Origin: an uncultured Sphingomonas sp.
Lineage (GTDB): Bacteria; Pseudomonadota; Alphaproteobacteria; Sphingomonadales; Sphingomonadaceae
Direction: 5' to 3'
Length of the DNA stretch: 58,538 nucleotides
NCBI RefSeq assembly: GCF_913777625.1
Contig: NZ_CAJYTI010000025.1
Location: forward strand, 1-58,538
Below are positions 8,521 through 18,152 of this stretch, in pieces. The notes under the pieces were generated by a model. It saw nothing but the letters and a program-made list of their open reading frames with translations. It was not told the DNA's origin and searched no databases. Each line of letters opens with the position of its first letter. Positions within the stretch are counted from its first letter, which is position 1. The position numbers were made by a program, and so were the translations under genes.

Positions 8521-11500
8521 CCCCGCCTCCGTCGATCAGCGCGTTCAGCCATGGCAGAAAATCCAGCGGGGTCATCGCATCGGGATCATAGCCGAGCTGC
8601 ACACGAAGGCCGGTCCGGCTGCGCACGCAGGAGAGTTTGACGCGGTGCCAGCGCGGCGCGGACGCGACAGCGCTGGTCTGCGCGGATGTCGGCGTATCCA
8701 GCAGGAAGCGATAGGAAAAAGCCGCGAGCGCAGGCGCAAGGGTCGGCCCGCGTGACGTATTTCGTAACGTCGCGATCAGCTGGTCTGCTGCAGACTCCGC
8801 ATAGGCGCGCAGATCTTCCAGGCGGGCATGCTCGAACAGGAACAGCCGATCCTCGCTATGGGGACCCAACGGAAAGAATGCCGGGTCCTGCTGCCGTACC
8901 CTGCCATCGATCGCGCAATCCACCGAAGCCACCGCGCCCTCGTCCTTGAACATGGCGCCGAACGCACCGAGCAGCAGGGCGGGCGTGGTCACGCGCCAGG
9001 CTCCGGCCAGACGCTCGAGCAGTGCGACCCGCTCGGCGTCCAGCACCTGCTCCGTGACGTTCCACGATCGGACCGGTGCCCCCGGCGTGATGTCAGAAGC
9101 TGTGGGCGCCGTTCGCGACGCGCTCGCCCGCCAGGCCTCGGGCGAGGGGTAGCGCGGCGGAGTGCCGCCGGGCGCGCCGCGCGGGGACAGGTGCTGCAGC
9201 AACTCCGCAAAGATTCGCTGCAGTGAGGTGCCGTCGAAGAAATCCGAGCGCGCACGAAACACCAGTTCGCGCACCAGGTCGCCGTCGGCGATCGCGTCGA
9301 CGGCAAAAGCCCCGTCTTCGCCGCGCAGGGGTTGCTCGAGCAGGTCCAAGGCGGCGGCTCCGTCCTGTGCCGAATGGCGGCGCAGCAGCGCGCGGGACGG
9401 GGCGAGATCGAGCAGTTCGCTCCTGGGACCGAAGCGCCAGCGCAAGATCGGGTGGCGGGCCGCAACCAGATCTGCTGCACGCGCCAGCGTTGCCGCCGCC
9501 ACCGGGCGGGGCGGCTTGACGACGACGCCGAAATGAGAAGCGTCCGATCCGATCCGGCGGTTCCAGGCGGCGATTCGATGATGGTTCGCAGTCACTATGT
9601 CGAGCGCATCGGCTTCCGTAGGTGCGTCTGGGGATGGGTCTGCCGGGCCGGCCCCGCGCAAGGCGGCCGTGATACGGCGCAAGGTGCGCAGTTCGAATAC
9701 CTTCACCACCGGCAAGCGGACGCCGAACTCCCGGGCGATCTCCGCGACCAGCCGGGTCGCGAGCAGCGAATGCCCGCCAAAGGCGAAGAAATCGGCATCG
9801 ATTGGCAGCGCGTCCACCTTGAGCAATCGCCGCCACAGGTCGGTCATCGCGGCCGTGACCAGGTCGTCGTCCACGCTGGGGTTGGCGTCCTCTTGATCGA
9901 CGAACAGCAGGTGTCGCAGGGCGGATTCATCGACCTTCCCGCCCGGTTTGATGGGCAGCGTATCAAGGAAGACGAGCATCGGCGGCACCATATGGGCGGG
10001 AAGCAGGTCTTCCAGTGCGGCCTGTATGTCGGTCCGCATGGCGCTTGCCCGGCGAATGAAGTCGGGTTGGTTCGAGAGCTGCGGCAGCGCCTCGTCGCCA
10101 ATTATCGGCACCCGCCGGCCCACAGATGCGGTCGCCGGATCCGGCGAGGCGGTGACGGTGCAAAGCGCTGGGTCGTCGAGGTCGGGAAAAATCGCCGCAT
10201 GCCAGCCGCGCGCGCGAATTGCTGAAAGGATGTTGCGCAAGGCAGTGGATTTCCGGCCCTCGCCAGCGGATGACGCGAAGGGAACGCCTTCCAGCGCAAG
10301 CGGCGAGACCGCGGCAGTGACGCGCTCGATCAGCGCCGCTGCGCGCGAAGCCTGCCATGCCAGCGCGTCCATCTGCACGTTTGGCGATGCGGTACGGTGC
10401 AATAGCGCGTCGAAGCGGAAGTTGATCATCTCATTGTCGATGTCGAGCGGCTTGTACCGAATCGTCGGCTCCGCCAGCCCACATCGGCTTGCGATGGCGG
10501 TGAAGGCGAGGGGATGGAAATGCGCCTCCTCGTCCTGCAATCGCGCCTGCAACGCGCGGCGATGGATCGCGGCGGTTTCCGCACCCGGTGTCCGCGCGCG
10601 CTCCACCAGCGTGTAGAAGAGGTCCCGCCTGCGGAGATCCCGAACGTCTCCCACGAAAATGGCCCCATTGGCGGAAAGCCGCGGCGTCAGCGACGCGATC
10701 AGCGCCGAGAGTTCGGCATGCCCCGATAGATACTGAACCACCGAGTTGAGGATGATGAGATCGAACGTCTCACCCGGCAGCGCTGCCGGGACCGCATGTG
10801 CCGGCACGCACAACGTGCGCAGCGTTATCCCCTTCGCAGCAGCCTTCGTGTCGAGCGCGGCGATCGCGTTGGAGGAAATGTCGGTGGCGACGTAGGTTTC
10901 GGTCTGGTCGGCGAGCGACAGGGCGATCAGCCCCAGGCCGCAGCCGATTTCCAGCACGCGGTCGTGGCGCACCCCCTTGAGGACGGCGAGCGTGTCTTCG
11001 AGCCATGCACGCATTTCGTCGACGGGAATGGGATCTCCGGTCGCCGTTTCGGTCCAGCCGCTGAAATCGAGAACGGGGCCATCGGGATCGATCGAGGGGG
11101 CATAGAGATCGTCGAAGGCGGTCTGCCATTCGCCGGTCATCGGCGCGAAGTCGTCGCTGCTGCGCCGTGGCACGATGAAGGCGCTGAGCGTAGGCGTTCC
11201 CTCGTGCGTCAGTACGGCGACAACGGCCTGAGTAACCTCCGGCAGGCCCATCAATGCGGCTTCCACCTCGGCGGGTTCGACCCGCATGCCGTTGATCTGG
11301 ACCTGGCGATCAATCCGCCCACCGAATTCCAACTCGCCCGACACCAGCCATCGGCCGCGATCCCCGCTGCAGAAGAAGCGTTGCCGTTCGCCGAAGAAGT
11401 CGGCGTCGGCGAACTTTTCCGCCTGGAGGGGCGGAGCGTCCAAATACCCGTCCGAAAGATATGGGCCGCCGATCCAGATTTCTCCAAAGACGCCGATGGG

Positions 11501-14500
11501 CGCCAACGCGCCCTGCGCATCGACGACGACGATGTCGCAACCAGGGATCGGGTGCCCGATAGTCACGGTGTCCGCCGCCGCGGACCCCGCCTCATAGAGC
11601 GAAGTAGTGGCGTTGAAGACCGCTTCGCACGGTCCGTATTGATTGGCGAAGTCAGCGTCGATGCCGGCGGCGCGCTGCCGCGCGAGCAGGTCCGGTGGAC
11701 AAGTGTCGCCGCCGGTCACCACCAGGCGCAGGGCGGGCAGCGGCACGGGCGATTGGATCAGGGTCGCGACGACGAGCGGGATCGCGTCGAAGATACTGAT
11801 CGCCTCGTCGTGGCAGAACCGGCCCAGCGCCGCGGCGTCGCTCAGCAACGCGAGCGGCACGAAGCGGATCGGGGTGCCTCTGGTCAATGGCCAGAAGGCG
11901 CAGACCAGGCCGCCATCGTAATTGAACGAGTAGCAATGCGCGAAACAGTCTTCGCCGCTTATCGCTCCGAGGACGCGATCGTTGGCGACGAGCCGGGCGC
12001 AGACGGCGCGGTGCGATACCTTCACCACCTTCGGTACGCCCGTGGTGCCCGAGGTGAAGGCGAGGAAGGCGGGATCCTCTGGCGCGCAGCGCGGATGCGG
12101 CGCGGTATCGCCCAGTGCGGCAGACCCGGCTACCGGCGCCGTTTCCAGCCGCTCGATCCGCCATGCGTCGTTGGTGGCGGTGATGCAGTAGTGGCAACGG
12201 GCGAGCGCGAGCAATTGCCGACGTCTTCCCGCCGGATAGGCGGGGTCGACGTAGCAGGGTACCGCGCCGGCCCATTGGATCGCCAGCATCGCGATCACCA
12301 CCTGCGGCCCCCGCGGCAACGCGATCGCGACTGCCGCTTGTCGCGAGCATCCGCTTGCCAACAGCTGATCGGCCAGCGCGGTTGCCTGGCCCAACACGGC
12401 GCCATAGGACAGGAGTTGATCCCCGTCGCGCATGCAATGCCGATCCGGTTCGCGGCGCGCCCACTGCTCGAACAACGAACAAATCGTATCGTCGGCACCT
12501 GTGAGAACTGTGTCTCCCCGGCCGAATGCGAGAAGCTGTTCCCGTTCCCGGTCGGGAAGCAAATCGAGGTCGGCGATCCGGTCTTCCGGCCTGGCGAGAC
12601 AGGTGCGCAGTGCATGCTCGAACTGTTGGGCGATATGCTCCGCCGTGCGGCGTTCGAACAGTTCCGACGCGTATTCCAGCTCCGCGCGAAAGCCGTTGGC
12701 AGTAGGCCGGACTTCCAGGCTGAGATCGAACATCGCGCCGATCGGCGGCAACCGCAGCCTTGTCGCTTCCAGGTCGCCCAGGACGATCTTTGCCTCTGCG
12801 TTGTTCTGCAGCGCGAAGAGAACCTGGAACACTGCCTGGTAGTCGGCGCTTCGCTCGACGGGCAGATGCTCCAGCAGCATGTCGAACGGCACATCCTGAT
12901 GCTCGAAACCGCGCAGGGCGACGTCCCGCGTATGCTCCACCAGTGCACGGAAGCTGTCGGTCTCTCGACTGACGATCCGCAGCGCCAACGGATTCACGAG
13001 AAACCCGACGAGATGTTCGGCTTCCATCCGATTGCGATTTGCCAGAACGGTGCCGATGACCGTGTCGTCGGTGTCAGCCCGCGTCCGCAACACCAGATGG
13101 AACGCGGCCAGCAAAACCATGAAGGGGGTTGCCCGCGTCTCCTGCGCGAACCTTTCGAGCTGGCCGGCGATCTCGGAAGCGATCGTGAACACGATTTTGC
13201 CACCCGACCACGATCGCCGCCCGTGCGGCAGATGATCGAAGGGAAGGGGAATGCGGGGGGGCGCATCCGCAAGCTCGCGCTGCCAATACGCGATCTGTTG
13301 CGCGAAGGTCTCCTGGCGCGCGCTTTGCCGGTCGTGGATCGCGAGATCGATGTAGTCGATGTCGTGCGCCGGGAGGTCCGCCTCTTCGCCCCTACGCGCC
13401 GCTGCATAGAGGGCGCTCAGTTCCGCAAGGGCGATTCCCATAGACCAGCCATCGGAGATGATGTGATGGCAGATCAGGCAGAGAATGGTCTCTCCGCCGT
13501 GGATCGGCAGCACCAGGGTGCGAAGTAACGGCCCCTGCTCGAGATCGAAGGGCTTGCGCTGTTCTTGATCGAGGAGCGCTATGGCTGTCTCGATCGACGG
13601 AGTGTCTGGGAGCAGCTCGATGTTGCCTACCGCCCGGGGCGGCGCGATGCGCAGCTGCGGCTCGCCATCCTGTTCGAAGAACGTCGAACGCAGCGGAACA
13701 TGGCGGCGGCATAGCTTTCCGACTGCGCGGTCCAGTGCATCCAGGTCCGGCAGACCGGACAGGCGGACGGCATGCGCGATGTTGTAGACCGGGCCGGAAA
13801 TGCCCATTCGTTCGATGAACCAAAGCCGCCGCTGCGCATAGCTCAACACCGGCGGCGTGCCCTCGATGCGGGCGAGGGCACCGGCCGTAGCCGTTTTTCG
13901 CCCCCTCGCGACCTCCCGCGCGAGCAGGCGGGGCGTCGTGTTTTCGAAAAGCGCGCGCAGCGGAATGCTGATGCCGAACGTCTGTTCGACGCGGTTCCGC
14001 GCCTGCGTCGCCAGCAGGGAACTGCCGCCCAGCGCGAAGAAGTCGTCGTCGAGGGCGAAGCGTGTGCCTAGAAGCTGCTGGAATATCCGGGAGATCTTTT
14101 CCTCGGCGGACCCTGGCGCCGGATACTCCACGCGCGCTGAACGACCGTCGGCGCGCGCAATGCGTACAAGTGAGCCCAGGTTCTTTTTACCGTTTGCCAG
14201 GCGCGGGCAATAAGGCAGCGGAATGAGCCGGTGTGGCAGCATCGCTTGGGGCAAGCGGGTGCGAAGCTGTCGCGGGGCGTCCCCAGCCTGGACGAGGAAG
14301 CGCCGCCAGGTCGCCGCATTGATACGGTTCGGATTGGGCAGTGTGGGCAAAGGCGGGCCGCCTGTATCGGAGCGATAGCCAAACGTCGCGGCGCACTCGG
14401 CGAGCGATGCCGAGGCGGGAAGCCGGTGCACGGCAATTCGCCTGGGATCGGATTGGACAATCACGCACAAGCGCTCCCCGGCGTCGGGCTCAGGCTCGGG

Positions 14501-17500
14501 CAGGCGCCACATCCGCTTCGCTTCCCCGTCCTCGGCGAGGCAGCGCGCGAAGCTTTGGCCGCCGGGGGCCGATGTCGCGCACCGAAGCAGATTCGCTTCG
14601 CGGAGCACCGGCACGTTGGGGCGCAGTTCGATCTTGCTCGGGACGGCTCTGACCGGTGGTCTCGCACGGCAGAGCGTCACGTCGAACCGAAAATTGACGA
14701 GCTCGTTGTCGCCCCCCGCCATCTTGTGCTCGATCAGCGGCGCAGCGAAGCCGTTGCGGAACGCCCAATCGCAGAAATCATCCGGGTGCAGCAGCAATTC
14801 TTCGTCGGAGAACCGTTCCGACAGCGCGGCCAGCAGCAATTCCTGGCACTGGGCGCCGCCGCCACGTCGCTCGCGGAGCTTCCAGAAGGCGTGCAAGTCC
14901 TGGAGCCGTGCATCGCGTATGTCGCCCAAAAACAGAAAGCCGTCATCGGCGAGCGCCGGCGCCAGGCGGTCAAGCAACCGGTCCAGCGCGGCACGATCGG
15001 GAAGATACTGAAGTACGGAGTTCAGGACGATCGCGTCGAAGCAACGCCCTGGCGGCAGCTCGAAATTCTCCAAGCTGCCGATCTCGAAGCGGACGAGCGG
15101 GTTCCGCAGCGCGGCGGCATGATGCTGGCAATATTGGATTGCGGACGCGGCGAAATCGACGCCGAGGAAGGATTCACATGAGTCGATCAGACGAAAGGCC
15201 AGCGTGCCGATTCCGCAGCCGAGCTCGAGCACATGTTTCGGCTGCCAGCGGCATATTTTTGCTGCGGCGTCGTCCATCATCGCCAGAACTTCGGCGGGGG
15301 GGATGGGCGTGCGGGTCGCGCTGTCCATCCAGCCGGCGGTATTATCACGGGGATCGATGGACTCATCGAGCGTGTCATAGCTGTCGTCGAACACCGCCCG
15401 CCAAGCGGGCTGCGCTGCCGGCGGCTTTTTCGCTCCGTCGGGCTGGGTCATGGATGCGTCGGGAAACAGGAATCCCACGAACTCGCTTCGCTCGCCGTTC
15501 AAGACGACTACTTCGGCATCGGCAACGCCGGGCTGCGCGCGCAGTGCCGCTTCCACCAGCCCGGGCTCGATCCGAACTCCATTCACCTTGATCTGGCGGT
15601 CGATCCTGCCCTCGCAGAGCAGGGCACCCTGTGCGTTCAGGCTGCCGAGGTCCCCAGTGCGATATGCACTGCCAAGCGGTTCGATCGTGCAAAAGCGCTG
15701 GGCGGGGTCGCCGAGCAGATAGCCATGCGCGACGGCGCAGCCGCCGATGCTGATCTCGCCCCGTGCACTGGCAGGGAGTAGCCTGGTACCGCAGGTAAGC
15801 GCGATCTGAACGTTCGGAATCGGCAGGCCGATGGGGATGGTAGTGCCGGTCTCGCGGCCCGTCACGCGATGGAAGGTGACGTCGACGGTCGCCTCTGTAG
15901 GGCCGTAGACGTTGTAGAGATCGATGCTGCGTTGCTCCAACACGCGGTGGGCGAGGTCGACAGGAAGCGGCTCGCCCCCCGACACGATCGCCCGCAGGGC
16001 CACTGGAAGTTCCCCCTCGCGAAGAAACGCGCGCAATTGTGACGGGACGCAGTGGAGCGTGGAGACGCCATGCACGACGATCTGTTCGCGGAGCAGTTGC
16101 ATGTCGCGTTGCGCATCGGGAGGCGCAATCACCAATCTCCCGCCTGCGATCAGTGGCGGAAACAGCTCCCGGAACACCGCGTCGAAGACCATGGTGGTCT
16201 TCCAGATGCCGGCGTCCTCGCGCTGTAGGGATAGCGTATCCGCGATCCAACCGCAGACATTCGCCAGGCCGGCGTGACCGACGAGAACGATCTTCGGGTC
16301 GCCGCTGGAGCCCGAGGTGGTAATCGCATAGGCGATGTCCGTCGGACGGGGAGGTGCCGGAGCTGCCTCCGCGGCTCCCCGCGCGATAAGTGCCGGCAGG
16401 CTAATCCCCCCGGGGCGAAGCGTCGTATCTCGCGGAACGATCACCAGGCTGGGGGCAAGCGATGCAAGTTGCGCCTCGACATAGGCCTGCGGCGCTTCCG
16501 GATCCAGCGGTGCCCAGATCATCGCCGCGCGCAGGATCCCCAGGAGGCAGATGTACAGGTCGGCGTCCCGCGGGAGAAGGGTCGCGATGCGCTCGCCTGC
16601 GCGGGCGCCTGCGCTGACAAGGCCGCAGGCGACCTGGTCGGCGCGTTTCAGCAGTTCGGAATACCGAAGCGTCCCGGACGCGGTGACGAGCGCGATCGCA
16701 TCGGGCTGGCTCTCGCCGCGGCGCCAGATCAGGTCGACGACGGTCGCATCCAGGCGTTCGGGTGCCGCCGGTCCGGCGAGTATTGCGGATTGGATGTCGC
16801 GCGGACCCGGCGATGTTCCGGCAAGCGCCGCCAGTTCCTCGCGGAACAGCTGCAGCAGATCGGTCGCAAACTGATCCGATACGCGAACGGGATCATATTC
16901 AACTTCGATATCCAGCGTGCCGCCCGTCTGGGTGGCGAACAGCGTCACGGGGACCTTGGCCTCTCCGACGCGGAGCCGGTCGACCTCGATCTGTACATCG
17001 GCAATCCGCACCTCTTCAAAAGGCGCGTTCTGCACGACGAACAATGCTTCAATTGGCGCATCCTCGCGCACTTCCCGCGCGAGGTTCAGCGCGTTGATCA
17101 CGTCGTCGAGCGGTGCTTCCTGGTGCTCCTGCAGCTCTATCATCAACGCCTGGTTGCGGAGCAGGAGCGCTTCATGATCCTCCGTCAGGACGTCGCTGGA
17201 GGGGAGGAGCAGTGTATTGGCGAAGAAACCGATCATCTCCGCCACGTCGGCATCGCGCCGGTTCGCCACCACCGTGGCGAGGAAGAAGTCGTTCTGACCG
17301 CTCATCAGCGCGAGCGCCCGCTGATAGGCGGTCAACAGCGCGCTCGAAAGCAGCGCCTGTCGGGATCGAAGGTACCCGTCGAGGCGCGCTGCATCGACGG
17401 GGTCAAGTCGCCACCGTCGATGCCGTGCCCGCATCCGATGCGGCTGGGGGGGACGGATGGGCAAGTGGAGCGGCGCATAACCGGCAAGCCGATTGGCCCA

Positions 17501-18145
17501 GTGCCGCACCTGGCGGGCTACGACCTCGACGCGCTCAGCCTGGTGTTGATGCTCTGCGAAATCGGCGAACTGCAGATCGAGTGGCGGCAGGCTGCCGCCG
17601 CCCGGTTTGCCGGCGAAAAGATAGGCTTGGCAGAAGTCCCGGGTCAGAACCGAGTGCGACCATCCGTCCCCGATGACATGGTGCATCACGAAGATCAGCG
17701 CCGCGCGGTCATCGTCCCACTGAATCAGCCGGCAGCGAAACAACGGTGCGCGGTCGAGCGGGATGGGTTCGGCGGCAAATTCCTCGGCGAGCTCGGTCAT
17801 CGCCGCCTCGCGCTGCACCGGCGTCTCGCCCGGCGCGTCGATCACTTCGAAGCGTGCAACGGCGATTGTTTCGACGCGCTGGAACAGCGTTTCGCCATCG
17901 AACTCGAAGCGTGTGCGAAGTGTCTCATGCCGGTCCTGGAGCATTGCGATCGCCCTGCGGAGCCGCTCGGCGTCAATCGCTCCGCATAGGTCGAGCCGAT
18001 ACGCCATGTGGTAGGTCGTCTCGCCCGGGTGCTTGGCGGCGAGAAACCATAGACGCCGTTGTTCCCGGGATGCTCGGGCCCGAACGGTGCCGTCACCGGC
18101 ATCGAGCAGGCGGGAATCGGAAAGATCGCTGAAAACTTGCGCCAT
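8513..18145 (-). CDS. Two-module NRPS: C-A-MT-T-C-A-MT-T-C* (3210 residues)
   Basis: Order read from motifs (approximate residues). C1 has HHVIGDG near 154. A1 has TSGSSGDPK near 609, YGPTE near 748 and TGDLG near 829. A methyltransferase (LELGCGIGTLA near 975) is inserted after the A8 motif, then the A10 lysine in NGKKN near 1318. T1 has LGGSS near 1375. C2 has HHIISDG near 1565. A2 has TSGTTGVPK near 2030 and YGPCE near 2170. A second methyltransferase (LEIGCGLGL near 2397) precedes the A10 lysine in PGGKVD and T2 (FGGHS near 2790). The last 420 residues form a condensation-like domain whose HHxxxDG is RSDFFDG near 2969. Hand-read specificity codes are DARHVGVVDK (Glu/Gln-like) and DGVDVGQFNK (unknown). 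Methyltransferases at this place normally N-methylate. No epimerase, thioesterase or reductase is present. The ATG at 18145 lies seven bases after the previous stop. Confidence 0.93.
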   Translation of the reverse strand: MAQVFSDLSDSRLLDAGDGTVRARASREQRRLWFLAAKHPGETTYHMAYRLDLCGAIDAERLRRAIAMLQDRHETLRTRFEFDGETLFQRVETIAVARFEVIDAPGETPVQREAAMTELAEEFAAEPIPLDRAPLFRCRLIQWDDDRAALIFVMHHVIGDGWSHSVLTRDFCQAYLFAGKPGGGSLPPLDLQFADFAEHQHQAERVEVVARQVRHWANRLAGYAPLHLPIRPPQPHRMRARHRRWRLDPVDAARLDGYLRSRQALLSSALLTAYQRALALMSGQNDFFLATVVANRRDADVAEMIGFFANTLLLPSSDVLTEDHEALLLRNQALMIELQEHQEAPLDDVINALNLAREVREDAPIEALFVVQNAPFEEVRIADVQIEVDRLRVGEAKVPVTLFATQTGGTLDIEVEYDPVRVSDQFATDLLQLFREELAALAGTSPGPRDIQSAILAGPAAPERLDATVVDLIWRRGESQPDAIALVTASGTLRYSELLKRADQVACGLVSAGARAGERIATLLPRDADLYICLLGILRAAMIWAPLDPEAPQAYVEAQLASLAPSLVIVPRDTTLRPGGISLPALIARGAAEAAPAPPRPTDIAYAITTSGSSGDPKIVLVGHAGLANVCGWIADTLSLQREDAGIWKTTMVFDAVFRELFPPLIAGGRLVIAPPDAQRDMQLLREQIVVHGVSTLHCVPSQLRAFLREGELPVALRAIVSGGEPLPVDLAHRVLEQRSIDLYNVYGPTEATVDVTFHRVTGRETGTTIPIGLPIPNVQIALTCGTRLLPASARGEISIGGCAVAHGYLLGDPAQRFCTIEPLGSAYRTGDLGSLNAQGALLCEGRIDRQIKVNGVRIEPGLVEAALRAQPGVADAEVVVLNGERSEFVGFLFPDASMTQPDGAKKPPAAQPAWRAVFDDSYDTLDESIDPRDNTAGWMDSATRTPIPPAEVLAMMDDAAAKICRWQPKHVLELGCGIGTLAFRLIDSCESFLGVDFAASAIQYCQHHAAALRNPLVRFEIGSLENFELPPGRCFDAIVLNSVLQYLPDRAALDRLLDRLAPALADDGFLFLGDIRDARLQDLHAFWKLRERRGGGAQCQELLLAALSERFSDEELLLHPDDFCDWAFRNGFAAPLIEHKMAGGDNELVNFRFDVTLCRARPPVRAVPSKIELRPNVPVLREANLLRCATSAPGGQSFARCLAEDGEAKRMWRLPEPEPDAGERLCVIVQSDPRRIAVHRLPASASLAECAATFGYRSDTGGPPLPTLPNPNRINAATWRRFLVQAGDAPRQLRTRLPQAMLPHRLIPLPYCPRLANGKKNLGSLVRIARADGRSARVEYPAPGSAEEKISRIFQQLLGTRFALDDDFFALGGSSLLATQARNRVEQTFGISIPLRALFENTTPRLLAREVARGRKTATAGALARIEGTPPVLSYAQRRLWFIERMGISGPVYNIAHAVRLSGLPDLDALDRAVGKLCRRHVPLRSTFFEQDGEPQLRIAPPRAVGNIELLPDTPSIETAIALLDQEQRKPFDLEQGPLLRTLVLPIHGGETILCLICHHIISDGWSMGIALAELSALYAAARRGEEADLPAHDIDYIDLAIHDRQSARQETFAQQIAYWQRELADAPPRIPLPFDHLPHGRRSWSGGKIVFTIASEIAGQLERFAQETRATPFMVLLAAFHLVLRTRADTDDTVIGTVLANRNRMEAEHLVGFLVNPLALRIVSRETDSFRALVEHTRDVALRGFEHQDVPFDMLLEHLPVERSADYQAVFQVLFALQNNAEAKIVLGDLEATRLRLPPIGAMFDLSLEVRPTANGFRAELEYASELFERRTAEHIAQQFEHALRTCLARPEDRIADLDLLPDREREQLLAFGRGDTVLTGADDTICSLFEQWARREPDRHCMRDGDQLLSYGAVLGQATALADQLLASGCSRQAAVAIALPRGPQVVIAMLAIQWAGAVPCYVDPAYPAGRRRQLLALARCHYCITATNDAWRIERLETAPVAGSAALGDTAPHPRCAPEDPAFLAFTSGTTGVPKVVKVSHRAVCARLVANDRVLGAISGEDCFAHCYSFNYDGGLVCAFWPLTRGTPIRFVPLALLSDAAALGRFCHDEAISIFDAIPLVVATLIQSPVPLPALRLVVTGGDTCPPDLLARQRAAGIDADFANQYGPCEAVFNATTSLYEAGSAAADTVTIGHPIPGCDIVVVDAQGALAPIGVFGEIWIGGPYLSDGYLDAPPLQAEKFADADFFGERQRFFCSGDRGRWLVSGELEFGGRIDRQVQINGMRVEPAEVEAALMGLPEVTQAVVAVLTHEGTPTLSAFIVPRRSSDDFAPMTGEWQTAFDDLYAPSIDPDGPVLDFSGWTETATGDPIPVDEMRAWLEDTLAVLKGVRHDRVLEIGCGLGLIALSLADQTETYVATDISSNAIAALDTKAAAKGITLRTLCVPAHAVPAALPGETFDLIILNSVVQYLSGHAELSALIASLTPRLSANGAIFVGDVRDLRRRDLFYTLVERARTPGAETAAIHRRALQARLQDEEAHFHPLAFTAIASRCGLAEPTIRYKPLDIDNEMINFRFDALLHRTASPNVQMDALAWQASRAAALIERVTAAVSPLALEGVPFASSAGEGRKSTALRNILSAIRARGWHAAIFPDLDDPALCTVTASPDPATASVGRRVPIIGDEALPQLSNQPDFIRRASAMRTDIQAALEDLLPAHMVPPMLVFLDTLPIKPGGKVDESALRHLLFVDQEDANPSVDDDLVTAAMTDLWRRLLKVDALPIDADFFAFGGHSLLATRLVAEIAREFGVRLPVVKVFELRTLRRITAALRGAGPADPSPDAPTEADALDIVTANHHRIAAWNRRIGSDASHFGVVVKPPRPVAAATLARAADLVAARHPILRWRFGPRSELLDLAPSRALLRRHSAQDGAAALDLLEQPLRGEDGAFAVDAIADGDLVRELVFRARSDFFDGTSLQRIFAELLQHLSPRGAPGGTPPRYPSPEAWRASASRTAPTASDITPGAPVRSWNVTEQVLDAERVALLERLAGAWRVTTPALLLGAFGAMFKDEGAVASVDCAIDGRVRQQDPAFFPLGPHSEDRLFLFEHARLEDLRAYAESAADQLIATLRNTSRGPTLAPALAAFSYRFLLDTPTSAQTSAVASAPRWHRVKLSCVRSRTGLRVQLGYDPDAMTPLDFLPWLNALIDGGGDA

Positions 18146-18152
18146 GCGTTTC

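Noticed and set aside
10796..13528. A 910-codon open frame on the plus strand inside the large NRPS gene
   Set aside because: It lies wholly antisense to C2-A2-MT2, has Arg/Gln/Asp-rich low-complexity content with no family motifs, and arises from codon bias at high GC.
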